A stretch of DNA of 64,000 bases from Perkinsus olseni (lineage: Eukaryota > Perkinsozoa > Perkinsida > Perkinsidae). Shown one piece after another: positions 34,301-45,957 of this stretch. Each line of letters starts with the position of its first letter. Position 1 is the stretch's first letter. The translations under genes were made by a program, and so were the position numbers. The notes under the pieces were generated by a model. The model ran no database searches. It was not told where the DNA came from and was given only the letters and a program-made list of their open reading frames with translations. The stretch lies in the NCBI GenBank assembly GCA_013115135.1, contig JABANP010000050.1, positions 124,001-188,000 on the forward strand, in the 5' to 3' direction.

Positions 34301-37300
34301 CTCGAATGCGTCTTTTCCTATTGTGCGGGGACACAGTACAGCGCAAGTACTTATTGGAATGCGTTAACCCATATCACCTCCCCGAGCCTTGGCGACGCGC
34401 TTGGCATCCTCCCATCGGTCACGTCGGCGGTACATGGATACAGCAGACTCCCACAAATCACCGGGCTGACGAAGCACGCCAGTCGTATCTCAGTACTTAT
34501 CGCATTCGACTGTCAAATCATTACCCCTTCGCAGAAGTACTGCTCTGCCTTCGAGAAGTTACCCTTCGACTCGAACTGCTCTGCAACTGTTCTGTACGTG
34601 TCGTCTAACATCTCCGGCCTGTACTTGCGGATCAGCCTATAACGCGCGATTGTTCAACATCCAATGACTACACGCGATACCTCATCATGCTGAGGTAATC
34701 TTCCATCTTTCTGTACATTTCTATAGCCATGTCGTACTCAGCAGCCACTATATATAGCTCTTCAGCCTGGGCAGTTTTGCCTTCGCACTCAAGGTTCTCA
34801 GCCATGCCAGTGTACAGCTCAATTCGATCCCTCTGGGACATATGCTGAGAAAGCACAGACTTTCTGAAATGATATGCCTTTGACTCTCTACTGTCTTGGC
34901 GATCCTTGAGGCTTGGTCGTGCTCCTGGGCATTGACATACATCTGAACACATTTTTGGATAGCACCAGCCGACAGAAAGCATCGTTCAGCCTTCTGATGC
35001 TGCCTGAATCCATTAGCTCCCGAGCAGGACTATGAATTTTGTATACGATTACTTCAATGATGAGAAGTGATCCCCAAGCTTCTCTTGAAGCTGTCTCAAG
35101 TCGGGATCTGTGCTCGAGTCCTGTCCTGCAGCCTCCAACTCTGCCAGCAAATGCTCCGCGCGTGCCCTGGATAGTGAAGGAATGCAGCTATCAAGCGCCA
35201 TGTGAGGGGTGTATATATTCTAAAAACCCTACCACTGCCTGCCTTGTACTGCAGCATGAATCGCTTTCTGGGGCTTATTGGCTTGAGAAAAAGTGGTCAA
35301 TGGCGCTCTCATAATGCCTGAGACCACCGTTATATACTAAAAATTGTTCACCTCGCCTCCCACCTATTAGAAACGAGATGATCGCCCCACTCCTCATGAA
35401 GCATGGGCACCGCTGCAAACTGCCGGTGCCTCCTCGCTAGCTCAATAGCCTGGTTGTACGCGTGGCCTCGTCTATACGAATCCATCGCAGGTTGAAGCAT
35501 GCCTGAAGATGAATGCTTCGATAGGCAGGATGCCCTGGCTGGCCTAACCCATTTTCTCGTATAACTCTCCAGCCTTGCTTTCGCATCCTACAGCCTTCAA
35601 CGAGCTCGCTATCTTTTGAAGCAGCTCTTGAGGATAATTCATCTGCTACGGACGCTGTTAGCTGGTACTCTTTCAGACGTGAGTACAGGATGCTTAGCGA
35701 CCACGGTGGCTGCCCGCGCTGCCATTCCACTCTTCAGATAAAGAGCTATCGCCTTTTCAAAGTTCCCCTCTCTCTCATGGAGTTCACCTGCCGAGTCTTC
35801 TTGATGCCTGAGCTTGTGAAAGTTCCAAGTCTCATCCCCCTGTGCTGGCCCACGTCTCCAGGAGCCATTGTAGATATTCCGTTTTCAGTCTCATCACATC
35901 GGGATAGCCGTGGCGTTCGGCCAGTTGGATTGCCTCATCGTACCTCGAGAGTAGCTCGAGTGCAGTCAGCTACCCCCGAGCTCTAGTCTCCTACTTGTGA
36001 ATCTCTTGATACATACGTATGGCATCCTCGAGATGGCCACTTTCGATGTATATCTCCTCTGCTATGGAGAACTGATTTTTCAGTACCGCGATGCGAGCCA
36101 TCACGGTAGGATGATTCAGTCCACTCTCATCTACTCAGCATGAGCATTCTACGTACGCTTAGGATAGTAGCCACCGCTCCACCGAGTCACCTTCCGCATC
36201 CTCGCCGCAACTCCGTGCCAGACGCTGAACTTTCCGCAGCTCCCTGTAGAAGAGAGCTTCCAGCGCCTACAGAACACGATTCGGTTGCCGAACCTGCTGA
36301 CTTCAACTTCTCCTAGGACCGCGTAGCACCGCTCCGCCACAGGTAGACACATAGCATCCAGAGCAACAGAGCCGAGCTGACGCCACATGCCTGCAGCAAC
36401 TGGAGTGGACGGGGGCAGTTTCGAAGTCATACCAGTGGTTTCTGGCCCAAGCGGAAGATACTCCAAGACATCGACAGCCATAGCAAAATGGCCTCGCTCC
36501 AGAGAAGCAGAGAAGTTGATCAGAGCTTCGTCCAACTCATACTCAACCTGCTCAGCGTACTAAAAGTAGCAAGAATGAGAAGGCATTTCCACTTGGTTGC
36601 TCGGAGATTCGTCGACGAGCACGACGGTTCGTCCATTGGCACGGATTATATCCTCGATATCCCCCTTTATTATATGCTTAGTTATCCTATCCGGAGTAGC
36701 TATCGAGTACCTGATGCATCCAAACTGCACACGACGTTTGATAATGACTCAGCGCTCATAGTCTCACCATACGCAGAGCTCGTCTCTTGATTGCGCCACA
36801 ACAACGTCCGAGTCTGGGACCCAGTTCACATAATTGCAATAAGGCCTGGGACGGGAAATTGTCGTTGTTAAAGATCTGTGGTTTACTCACAAGAGTGCGG
36901 TCTTTTGCTGTTGTTGCAGATCGTACAGATACAGCCTATGTCGTTTGTCGCGGAAGAGTAGTCTATGGGCGGTGCCAGGGTTGAGCGATAGCCAATCCAC
37001 CTGGAGAAACACCTTCCTCGACATTCCAAGGGTGTCTAGCCCACTTTGCAGTCGTGTTCAATTGTTGCTAAAGACTTAGCTTGACGAACATCGTTAACTC
37101 GAATGGTGTTGGCATCGAACAGAAATGCCATGACCATCATTTTGTCGTGATGGTCCTTCCCAGACAAGCCACTGTCAGAAGCAGTTTCGCCAAGAGTCCG
37201 CAGATCTGAGACGTGAATTCGCAGCGAAAGGTCGTTACGGGATGCGACATCGCCTCAAAGCATCTTACTATGAGTATGCCAGGAGTGAGATGACGAGGTC

Positions 37301-39156
37301 AGATGAGCAGGAACAGACCGATAGCTTATCAGATGAGGTGAAACGTACTCTGTTCGAGCACACCCCATGACATCGTCCTCGCCGTACTCTAAACAAGGGC
37401 GACAAAAATGTACGGAGAGCGGAGCGCACAGAGCAACTTCATCACCAATAAGGAGCAACTCTCCAGATTTGAACGCCATAACTGCATCTGGGTTATCGAA
37501 GAAGAATTTGGTACGAGTATGATTGCTCCACGGAACCTCGAAAAGAGTGTTCAATTATGGCCAAAGAAAGCGTCTTCGCAAGGTGCTTACCTCTGAGAGC
37601 TTGTTCGAGTCCATGTTACCCAGGAGTAGGGTATCTCGGGTGAACGCTACGATGAATTGGTCCTAAAATCTCGCCCAGTCCTCCCCAGTTTCAGGCCCGG
37701 TAGAGCACTCGCTTACATTGTGTACATCAACCTTCGTTATCTCGTCCCCAGTGGTACTTTTGAATACTATAGCAGTGGAAGACTGTGCGCTGTTATCTGA
37801 GTAGCTATGCCCCGGACTCCGATTTCACTCCATTGAGTCCTCTACCAGCAACACCGATCCTCTTGACAGTCACTTGGGAAGGTGAGGTGTAGAGCAGCTC
37901 CCACTCACCACGGTAACTGGGTAGCGCACAAAGGGCGCCAGAATGCGATTGACACAACCCTACAGTATTCTCTTCCAGCATATATCGAACTGATCCAACT
38001 CCCCGGCGACATTCCCAACATATAATTTCGCACCATCTGGTCTCCAGGTTAGGCAGGTGAGGGAATGCAGCTCGGGCACAGGGCCAATGACGGAAACCCA
38101 AAGGGAACGATGCGATCCGTAGCGATGCCCCGTCGTTACAGCATTGCACTACCTCCGACCATTCCTGTGAGTTAGGATTGCAACTAAATAGTGCAACGGT
38201 CCCCAGTCCGCCGACAGCGAGAGTATCGCCAGGAGGGTTAAAAGCACAACAGCCGAGCTGGCCTGAGGTGACGGGCCAGGAGATTCTCGTGAACTCAACT
38301 TCTCACCTCTTCCCAGCGACGGATGGCCAGAGTACTCGAAAGCTCCGGTCTCACGTCCATTATCGCAATCGAAGAACCTCACAAGGTGGTCTGTCCCCAC
38401 CACCACCAGTGCACATAACCCCCACGAAACCGACGTTACTGAGCAGATACTAGAAGGTTTCACTAGCTGGGATATCTGGGGGGCACCAGTGACTTCGGAT
38501 TCGAATGTGAAGCGAAACAGGCTTCCATCAGAATGCGCAGCAACGATGCTGTAACCATCGGGACTCTGGCATAGGGATACGACCGAAGCCTGGCTGTGAT
38601 AAAGATTTGCGCATTTTTGAGTTCGGCAGTTAGCCACTCTTAAACGGCCATCAGCCAGTCCCAGAACCAGTTGCGTAGGTTGAGACGACGGCCAGGTCAA
38701 GCACGTCACTGGCGACGTCTGGGGCCACTTGTTGCAAATACTCTTTTTGTCTCCCCAGGTGGTTCCAATTTTATACACGTATACGATACAGTCACTCTGA
38801 CCAACAGCTACACGAGCGCCGTCTGGTGAGAAGCTCATGCTCGTTATCATATACCTGCAAACCTCCTCGTTCACCATCAAGCTACTCCCCAGATACGAAC
38901 CTTGGATTCTCCTTGTCCTGCGGCTTGGTTGGAAAACTGTCTCTCAGCTCGCCTAGTTCGTTAATCAAGTGAACCTACGCACTATGGTCGAACGTTGCCT
39001 GGGTAAGCGGTAGATGTCGAACTTCGACAGTCGAAGTACTTTGCCATCCATCCCAACGACTGCCATTCTGTCAGCCCGTGGGCTCCAACTCATGGCCGTG
39101 AGCTTGCCGAGCCAGTTTTTACCAGCGATGAGAGTGCCACTGTGTTCGACTTGCAT
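31371..39156 (-). CDS. IFT172: Intraflagellar transport protein IFT172
   Basis: IFT172 is the largest IFT-B peripheral subunit and works at the ciliary tip during turnaround of IFT trains. ATG 39156 opens [18 protein letters not shown]. Exon 2 holds [17 protein letters not shown], and a GTTCG...TTGCAG intron joins it in phase to [19 protein letters not shown]. Then comes [20 protein letters not shown] with [11 protein letters not shown], nearly identical to the family's first propeller. WD repeats run to about 37000, followed by TPR-like exons to about 32000 ([20 protein letters not shown] near 33000). The end is diagnostic: [18 protein letters not shown] (about 31900), [11 protein letters not shown], a Cys-rich knuckle [18 protein letters not shown], then [13 protein letters not shown] and TGA 31371-31373. 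There are many exons with short introns. Confidence 0.9.
33174..33193. repeat. Stem-loop at the 3' end of an IFT172 intron
   Basis: GACTAGA (33174-33180) pairs with TCTAGTC (33187-33193) across a 6-nt loop. On the coding (minus) strand it sits just before a GACAG that looks like the acceptor of the intron following [19 protein letters not shown]. Confidence 0.65.
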
Positions 39157-39776
39157 TATTGAAGGATCGCAAAAGTGGAACTAATCTCCGGATATGCTGA
39201 ATTGTCGGTGCTTTCCTTTAAGGTTCTCGACAAAACATCATAGATATTTGGTAGGCCGTCGCGCTCCCTTAATGTGGGAACCAATCTTCACAAGTGAGTG
39301 AGCTTACACACCTCTCAATTCAAACCGTATTACCCGGCTTACGGGCTGGCGTTCATCGCCGTATGCACGACCCGCGTGGACTGATCGCAGTGGCCAGTAC
39401 AATAGGATTCATTGTATATCCTATATTTTCTAACCGTATCTAATGACGGGTACTCAACTCAATTCAATTTCGAGGGAGACAAGTGAGTCTTCAAAACTTC
39501 GGTGAAGGACAAAATCCAAGGAACCGCGCGCAGCGGCCAGGAAAAGGCTACAGAAAGTAAACCTGAATTGCGGGTGGAGGCAGGAACGGGAAAGTTGAGT
39601 TACCCTAGGACTCCATTGGATTTTGGGAATCACCAGTTCAGAGTTGAAGGTGCGCCGAAAATCGGTCAGTTTGGCGCGCGCATACTCGAAAGCGCAGGTT
39701 GGTGTGGTCAGTGTCATAATGTTTTGAACAACCCCGTTGCGTTGTTTGTGCAGCTAATGAAACGACTATAGCTAGT
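39157..39776. promoter_or_regulatory. Divergent intergenic region between IFT172 and cathepsin C
   Basis: About 620 nt between the IFT172 start (-) and the cathepsin C start (+). It must hold both promoters. An 89-codon frame at 39502-39771 (+) ends just before the cathepsin start and carries no motif; it could be leader or chance. No TATA-like or other named element is convincing. Confidence 0.4.
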
Positions 39777-42262
39777 ATGTCTATGATCCCGTCCCTATTT
39801 CGGTGGGCCGTTATATTAACTCACGTCTCCGACTTCTTCATTCTTGGAGACCTACCTGTCCATTGCCTACGGCATCAGGTGAGACCCGTGTTCACAGCGC
39901 TAGCCGCATCAAAGACTCTGCCCGTCCGCACTACGCTGAGCGTAGTACACTCGGATAAATGGAAGCACTGGCTCGTCGACTGGGGATTGCTACTTCAGAT
40001 TGTTGGTGACTGGGTGTTTCACATCGGACCGTCAAGCCCAGAACGATCAAGTTGTGGTCACTCGGTAAGACGTGAGCAACATATTCGTGTTTATGACACA
40101 AGCGGTATCGTCAATCGCAATGAGCATCTCCTGGCTGCTCGTCAACTCGTGCCGCAGAGAACTGAGTCGGTGGCCAGGCCAACGCTGAACTTCATGCTGC
40201 TCTCTCAGCGTCCAGACGTGGATTATCTGGAACCGGGAGAAGACCGCATGCCTCCCGGCCGACGAAGTATATTACACCTAACACTTTCTAATCCTGATAG
40301 GGTTATAGCATCACCGGAATCGGTGAGCAAAGGAACCTGGACAATGGTGTACGATGAAGGCTTTGAAGTAGGTTACAGAGCCTCGCTGCTGGTCGATGTG
40401 AAGTTTGTGATACAGACGCGAATCGAGGGGAGAGTATTTTTCGCGTTCTCCAATTTTGATATATCTCTCGATGCTGAAGGCCGCAAACATAATGTTTCCC
40501 GCTGTGACAAGACAATGCTGGGATGGTATACAACAACTGATCAAACAGAATTTGGGTGTTTCTACGGGCGAAAGGTAATATTAGTGGCCGGTGTGCTGTA
40601 GGCCCGAGTAAACCGATCGTACTGCAGGTGACAGCAACTGCCTCATTCGAAGAAGTCCAGGTGCAAAAATTCTCACTGACTTACGATGAGCCCCTTGGCG
40701 AGGATTACCACTCAGCAGTTGTAGGGGCACAGGCCTGCTATTCGACATGAATCGTTGCATTCGTTAGGTCGCCCGATTAAACAATAGACCTGGTACAACG
40801 TGGAAGGCCACTGTCTACCCTAGGTTTATTGGAAAGACCCTGCGTGAGCTCAATAGAATGTCGGGGTTGAGAAGAAAATCCATCCCAGAGGACACACCTC
40901 CAGCTTACCTGACTCGTATCGAGAGACTGAGGTACGCGGAAATGTTCCCGGCCATAGGACTAGAGAATGGTGATTCTTCTCAGAAAACGGCGTCGAGACC
41001 GTGCGGCACTACATCGGACATCTTTTCTCGATCTTGAGCTGTTAACGGCTGAGCACTCACTCCCAGGGAGCATAGATTGGAGAAACGTCAGTGGTGAGCC
41101 GGGGAATTCGATAAGTCTCTAGGTGACAGTTAGTCAATGAGCTTGCAGGCGAGAACTACATCGAGCCCGTGATCAACCAAGGCTCCTGCGGGTCATGCTA
41201 CGCTATCGCGACTATGCGCATGCTGTCAGCAAGGCACAAGATAAAGACGCGAAATCTCACTGCCATCCCTTGGAGCATATCGTACACGCCCTGGAGGCCA
41301 TTTGAGTCTCGGAGCCCCCTCTGTCAGATTCCCTCTATACTGTGGCGAATATAACCAAGGTTGTGATGGCGGCTATGCATTCCTCATGAGTAAATGGTCT
41401 TCCGATGTTGGCCTTCTGCCAGATACGTGTGCGAGGGTAAGACAACTTTGTCGATCTTCGCTCAAACTCTGTCCGATCATTCGGGAGATCTCGTGATTCG
41501 CTGAAGTATCGAAGTACACTGTGTGCTTTATTTTCGACTTTCCAAGGTATACACCCGAGAACGGGAAATGTGAGATAACATGTGATCCATCCACCATGCC
41601 CAAATACAGAGCATCCAACTACCACTACATTGGTGGATACTATGGTGGCACCTCCGCAGCGCAGGTGAGTATCAGGCAACTTTTTATCTGTATCCTCGAG
41701 ACTGCACCAATCAGATTATGAAAGAACTAGTCGAGGACGGCCCGCTAGTTGTCTCTTTGAGACCAGCTTCGGACCTGATGTATTATAGAAGTGGAGTGTA
41801 CAAGAGCAAATTACAAACTGATTACCATCATCGTAGGCGAACTAGCCCACGATTGATTAATGCGGAACGTAACTCCTACACAGTTCCCGAATGGGAAAGA
41901 GTTGACCACGCTGTGCTATTAGTGGGGTACGGTGTAGATGACGGAGAGAAATACTGGCTTGTACAGGTGAGGCTACCGTGGTGGATTATCGTAATGATGT
42001 ACGTTGCTAGTAAAAGGAAAGTCAAAGGCGCTCATAATCTGCATTTGCTGCCAGAATTCCTGGAGTGTGGATTGGGGCGAGGATGGCTACTTCCGAATAG
42101 CTCGCGGTATAGACGACTCGGGAGTTGAGAGCATAGCGGTTGCGGTAAGCTTGCCTCGTGCTTGGACTCTATACGGATATCGCTCAGGCGGATGTCGTTC
42201 AAGATATGAGACCTCATGATATGTTAAGAAGCTTCACCAGAGCTACCGAAGAAGCAGCTTAG
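39777..42262 (+). CDS. Dipeptidyl-peptidase I / cathepsin C (papain family with exclusion domain)
   Basis: ATG 39777 begins [19 protein letters not shown], a signal peptide. Next is [11 protein letters not shown], joined by a 113-nt intron to [47 protein letters not shown] and [20 protein letters not shown] follow, matching the exclusion (cystatin-like) domain found only in cathepsin C. The propeptide end ([20 protein letters not shown]) leads to the catalytic module: [20 protein letters not shown] (Cys nucleophile), [19 protein letters not shown] across an intron GTACAC...[24 protein letters not shown] (His) and [18 protein letters not shown] (Asn). Last exon [12 protein letters not shown] to TAG 42260-42262. 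All catalytic residues are present, so an active lysosomal or secreted aminodipeptidase is expected. Confidence 0.9.
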
Positions 42263-42811
42263 CCACACTACCGATCGCATGATAAGGTTGCTTTGAAAAT
42301 GTACCGACTCGGTCGTGACGTGATCGTTAATGTTGAGTCGGGTTCCATCACTAATGGGTCTTCATTCAACCACCAAGTAATTAAGTTTGTTCACGTGAAC
42401 CGGCTACCACCACTCTAGTACATCATCCGAGAGCCGGAGATGAAGATACGCTTCATTCACCTTCCACACTTACAGTGATAGCATGACAGAGTCATGAATC
42501 ATGGCATTGAAGGAAGCAACGAGCCCGGTGTATCATCATGATACCATCATGAGTAGAGGCTAACACCACCCTATATCCTCTTGAACGTACCGCACTTTGC
42601 GACATATCTAGCGAGCAAAACCACCAATTTCATTCCCGCTGGGGCTTCCTAGCTGCAGTTCCAAATACTTGCACGCAGTAAAGCGGCTTCGCGTATCGGC
42701 GACTGATTGACACACTAGCTTTAAACACAACATCTCGCTTCACGATGAAATAATCAGTTCGAATAAACTAGTGCAAAAAACTCACGAGTAATATATCAAT
42801 TATCGCAGCTA
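42263..42811. other. Intergenic spacer between convergent cathepsin C and parvulin genes, with hairpins
   Basis: No exon seen on either strand. Two small perfect stems are present: CATGAC/GTCATG at 42482-42496 (3-nt loop) and GTATCAT/ATGATAC at 42530-42544 (1-nt spacer). They may mark 3'-end formation, but this is speculation. Confidence 0.5.
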
Positions 42812-43327
42812 TCATCCGGTGCGGAGGAGCACGTGAACCTGAAATCGGACGAAAATTCCACGCCGGACACTCAGGGCTTCCACCACTCACCCCAGACTCC
42901 GTTTCCACAGGCCCACTCAGCTCGCCAATCTTGAGGCTGAACGCAGCGTCTTCGAACGGCCGCTGCATTTCACCTCTGAGGAAGACTTATTCGGGACTCA
43001 TCTAATTACTTGAAAGTAAGGAAAGGTGATACTACCTGTCGAAAAACCCGAGATCACCGCCGCTCTTATACGAGCCGCAATCACTTCTCGTCTTGGCGAT
43101 CTCGGCGAAGCGGCTTTTATCAGCCTTGAGCTTCTCTATTATGTCTGAGCGTTAGGAATAATCCTTGATATACAACCTATGCCGCCAAGTGAAGGATACC
43201 GACCATTTATTTCTTTCAAAGCTTCCTCGTGAGAAATAGTGATGTCATGGCATGTTCTCCTAGAAACAGGGTTTCTGGAACCCGTGTGCTTGCACAGAAT
43301 ATGGGAGACACGCACCTTGTCGGACAT
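42812..43327 (-). CDS. Parvulin-type peptidyl-prolyl isomerase (Pin1-like, no WW domain)
   Basis: Four exons: 43327-43204, 43144-43036, 42975-42891 and 42838-42812, all GT-AG. The joined frame reads [20 protein letters not shown], then [34 protein letters not shown] residues ([19 protein letters not shown]), [20 protein letters not shown], and [11 protein letters not shown] stop. This is the complete parvulin fold: the HIL..H start, the catalytic Cys in SDCGS, G.M..PFE.A and ...SGVH. It starts directly at the catalytic domain, like plant Pin1At, so it lacks the WW module of animal Pin1. The basic CKHTGSR loop with nearby Arg suggests phospho-Ser/Thr-Pro specificity, as in Pin1, but that is inference. 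Confidence 0.88.
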
Positions 43328-43586
43328 TCAAGCACTCACGAATTACGCGAAAAACCTGATAGAAGCTGGTGGGCGAATCCTGGAGAATCTGTAGCCTAGA
43401 GGGATTTCAGTCGGGCGAGGTTTCTGTGGGCGAGCGCTCAAACAATTCGGCGAGCGAGAACCCCGCTAGACGGAGCGATCCACACTATGTTTGCCACTTT
43501 CGGAGCCGTGTAATAGGAACGCAATAAGATATACGTGGAAACATCGCACACTCAGAAACGACTGATACTCAACTGTTTGCATGCAA

Positions 43587-45094
43587 TCATTGTTCCTTCC
43601 ATCTATTTTGCCGAATCCAGTCACTCCACTCTTGCAACGAGCCTCCATGTGCCGAATTAGAATAGAACAGACGAGCTTCCGCCAGGCCCCGCTCATCGAA
43701 GGTTTGGCCGAGAACTTTCTCTGAGTGCTCCCCGATGGCTCGTTCGCGTGCCTAACAGCGAAATACACATCTATTGAATTGGTGAACTTCTTTGGTCGCG
43801 CCGCCAGCGCAACAGTGCATATAGGCTTCCTAACCCAGCTCATGTGCCCCTGTATGCACGAGGCAATGGATCTAGCTAGCAATCATGTCACCTGCTTGCT
43901 GTGCTTAGCCAGTATCTCATAAACATGCCCATACTGATATTTAGTCCGCCGGATTATCGTAAGGCCACAATCACGGCATAGCTTGAGTATGTCTCTGTCC
44001 TGATAACACCCTAAGACCAGAAGATAGACGGAATTTTCTCATAGTGATTTCACAAGAGTACCATGCGTCCAAGGATGTTCAGGATCAGGATACGCTCCCG
44101 TCAAATACCCAAGCCAACGCATTATCTTCCAGCAGGAGAGGCCGTGCTCCAGCAGAAGCACTCGATTTCGCGATACCTAGGAGCACAAGTTGATGAACTC
44201 TGCGACACGAGTAGGGAGATTCAGTATCACACGTGCCATCTCCAGGAGTGCACGTTTGGGCTCCTCCGCCGAACATAGAGCGAAGCTGCTCACGACCGTA
44301 TCGAACGTGTTATCAGGAAACGGTAGTTTGTGGAAGTCACCGTGTATCTGTGGCGTATGTCCGAGGCGCTTGACAAAAAGACTCAGCGATGACTACCAAC
44401 GAGACATGCTTCGGCTTGACATCTAGAACGTTGTTCTCCATCTCTACTACGCTGTCAGTCGCTGAGTTCAGATTTTCGACCGCCTTGTCGAGTGCCTCAT
44501 CAACCTACGATCATCAAAGGTACGTCGAGCTAATCGGAAATATGCATTCTCACCAGGTCTATGCCGGTGAGGCTCTTCAACCGAGGGTTTATAATGTACT
44601 GCCTCAAGTTGTGCCGCCCGGTCCCTATCCCACATTCCAAAACATGACCTCTGGCGAACCGCAGTATTTTTCCTGATGATCAGTCGCGTACGAAGGCCCT
44701 CCACTACTGGTTTGCCCGACTCACTCCGGACATCTTCGATATCCGCGCGCGTCTCAGTGGTTCCCATTTCACCACGGTCGATGCCTTGATGCTGAACCCA
44801 TCTAATATCAGGGCAGACCGGTGAGAGAGCATGCACTATTGCACTACCGAAATGCAGCCAAACGATGCTCTTCAGGCGGAACACCGAATTTGGGGGCCAG
44901 GAAGGCGACCTTTGTTTTGCTATCTGCGCGGACCCAGCAATCCACCGATGAGACGACTCCTATATGATACTACCCTGGTACTTATGATAAGCATAGTATA
45001 TGCCTCCCCACGCACCAGCACTCCAGAAGACTCCAAGGATGGCAGTTCTACCTCGGTTACTATTGACCTTGAGCTTCCGGAGAAGCCATTGCAT
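43587..45094 (-). CDS. Membrane-anchored OMS1/UbiE-like SAM methyltransferase
   Basis: ATG 45094 (MQWLLRKLKVNSNRGR) precedes a transmembrane helix, TAILGVFWSAGAWGGIYYAY. A later exon reads APKFGVPPEEHRLAAFR, joined in phase 2 to WVQHQGIDRGEMG. The Rossmann motif I is ARGHVLECGIGTGRHN (about 44650). Downstream exons give HKLPFPDNTFDTVVSSFALC (motif II, about 44310), EEPKRALLEMARV, then RVLLLEHGLSCWKIMRW and DRDILKLCRDCGLTIIRR. This order is that of the OMS1/METTL7-type methyltransferases on mitochondrial or ER membranes. An additional exon at 43751-43587 (EHSEKVLGQTFDERGLAEA, stop TGA) joins in phase 0 after LAKHSKQ; otherwise the protein ends at 43883. A 19-nt intron or an indel is needed just before motif I (see findings). 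Confidence 0.72.
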
Positions 45095-45290
45095 CACACC
45101 GCGGAATGATTAGCAGGAGTTGAACCGAAACTTAATGAGACTGAAAACAACATTCTATCGCTCCTGATGGTCGCCCAGAGACTTGGTAACGCGATGAAAA
45201 CAGGTAGTCTGGAAACCCAATTTGTTACGATCGTACTCTTCCAGCCGATTTATGTTTCTTTGCCGATTTCTTTCTACCATGACTTGTCCC

Positions 45291-45621
45291 TCACTTGGAC
45301 AAAGAGCTAGGGTTGGCAGACCTGGAGAGGGACCAATCCGGCTTGTTCGCCAGCGACTAGCACAATCACGCTACTTGAAAGCCTCATCGAAGTCTTTGAC
45401 GTCGTTTCTTGATACCTCGGCCCCGTTAGCGAACCACTTCTCTCGAAACTGGACCTGGTAAATGAGGACAGCGACGCAATGAATAAGTAGCCAGCCGTGA
45501 AAGGATCAACAACAAAGAAGCAAAGTCGAAAAACAAGGGCCAAACTCAAGCTCACTCCAGTGCTCTTCATAGCCTGGCTTCTGAAGGGCTCCTTGAGACA
45601 TTTGCGCAGCAACACAGCCAT
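45291..45621 (-). CDS. Mini-gene, 58-residue protein
   Basis: Three exons with consistent phases: MAVLLRKCLKEPFRSQAMKS then a GTGAGC...ACCAG intron, VQFREKWFANGAEVSRNDV with KDFDEAFK, then GTAGCG...TCCAG and SANPSSLSK with TGA 45291-45293. Basic, amphipathic N-terminus, no membrane segment once introns are removed. The size and the CLKEPF...REKWFANG pattern recall small mitochondrial assembly proteins, but no family is assigned. It lies about 200 nt upstream of the methyltransferase, on the same strand. Confidence 0.48.
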
Positions 45622-45957
45622 CTCGTTCGTATACCTCGAGTAGGACCGTGGGAGTTATGCATACGAGCGCTTACCTTTCTCACTGATTGTATGAGACTTT
45701 AGCTGCCTGACGCCACATAGCCGAAAGTAGAGACCACCAAAAAACTGTCTGATAAATTGATAGCTTCCAACCTCCCGAAACCGGTGATAGCGCAATACAG
45801 CATTCATTGCAAGAGTACAGAAAAAATTAGTGAAGCGATACGCATCACAGAAGCCTCACCGTATGAAAGCAAGCACGAAATCACACGAGGCTAGCTTGTA
45901 AGTCTAACCCAACTCAGCAATGAGAGGATATACAAAATGATGTATCCCTATCCAACA

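Noticed and set aside
39502..39771. 89-codon plus frame just before cathepsin C
   Set aside because: It has no known motif, and the signal peptide of cathepsin C starts independently at 39777.
44831..45109. Plus-strand frame containing a signal-peptide-like MRRLLYDTTLVLMISIVYAS
   Set aside because: It is exactly antisense to the transmembrane and N-terminal exons of the methyltransferase; the minus-strand exons phase together and match a family, so the plus frame is a shadow.
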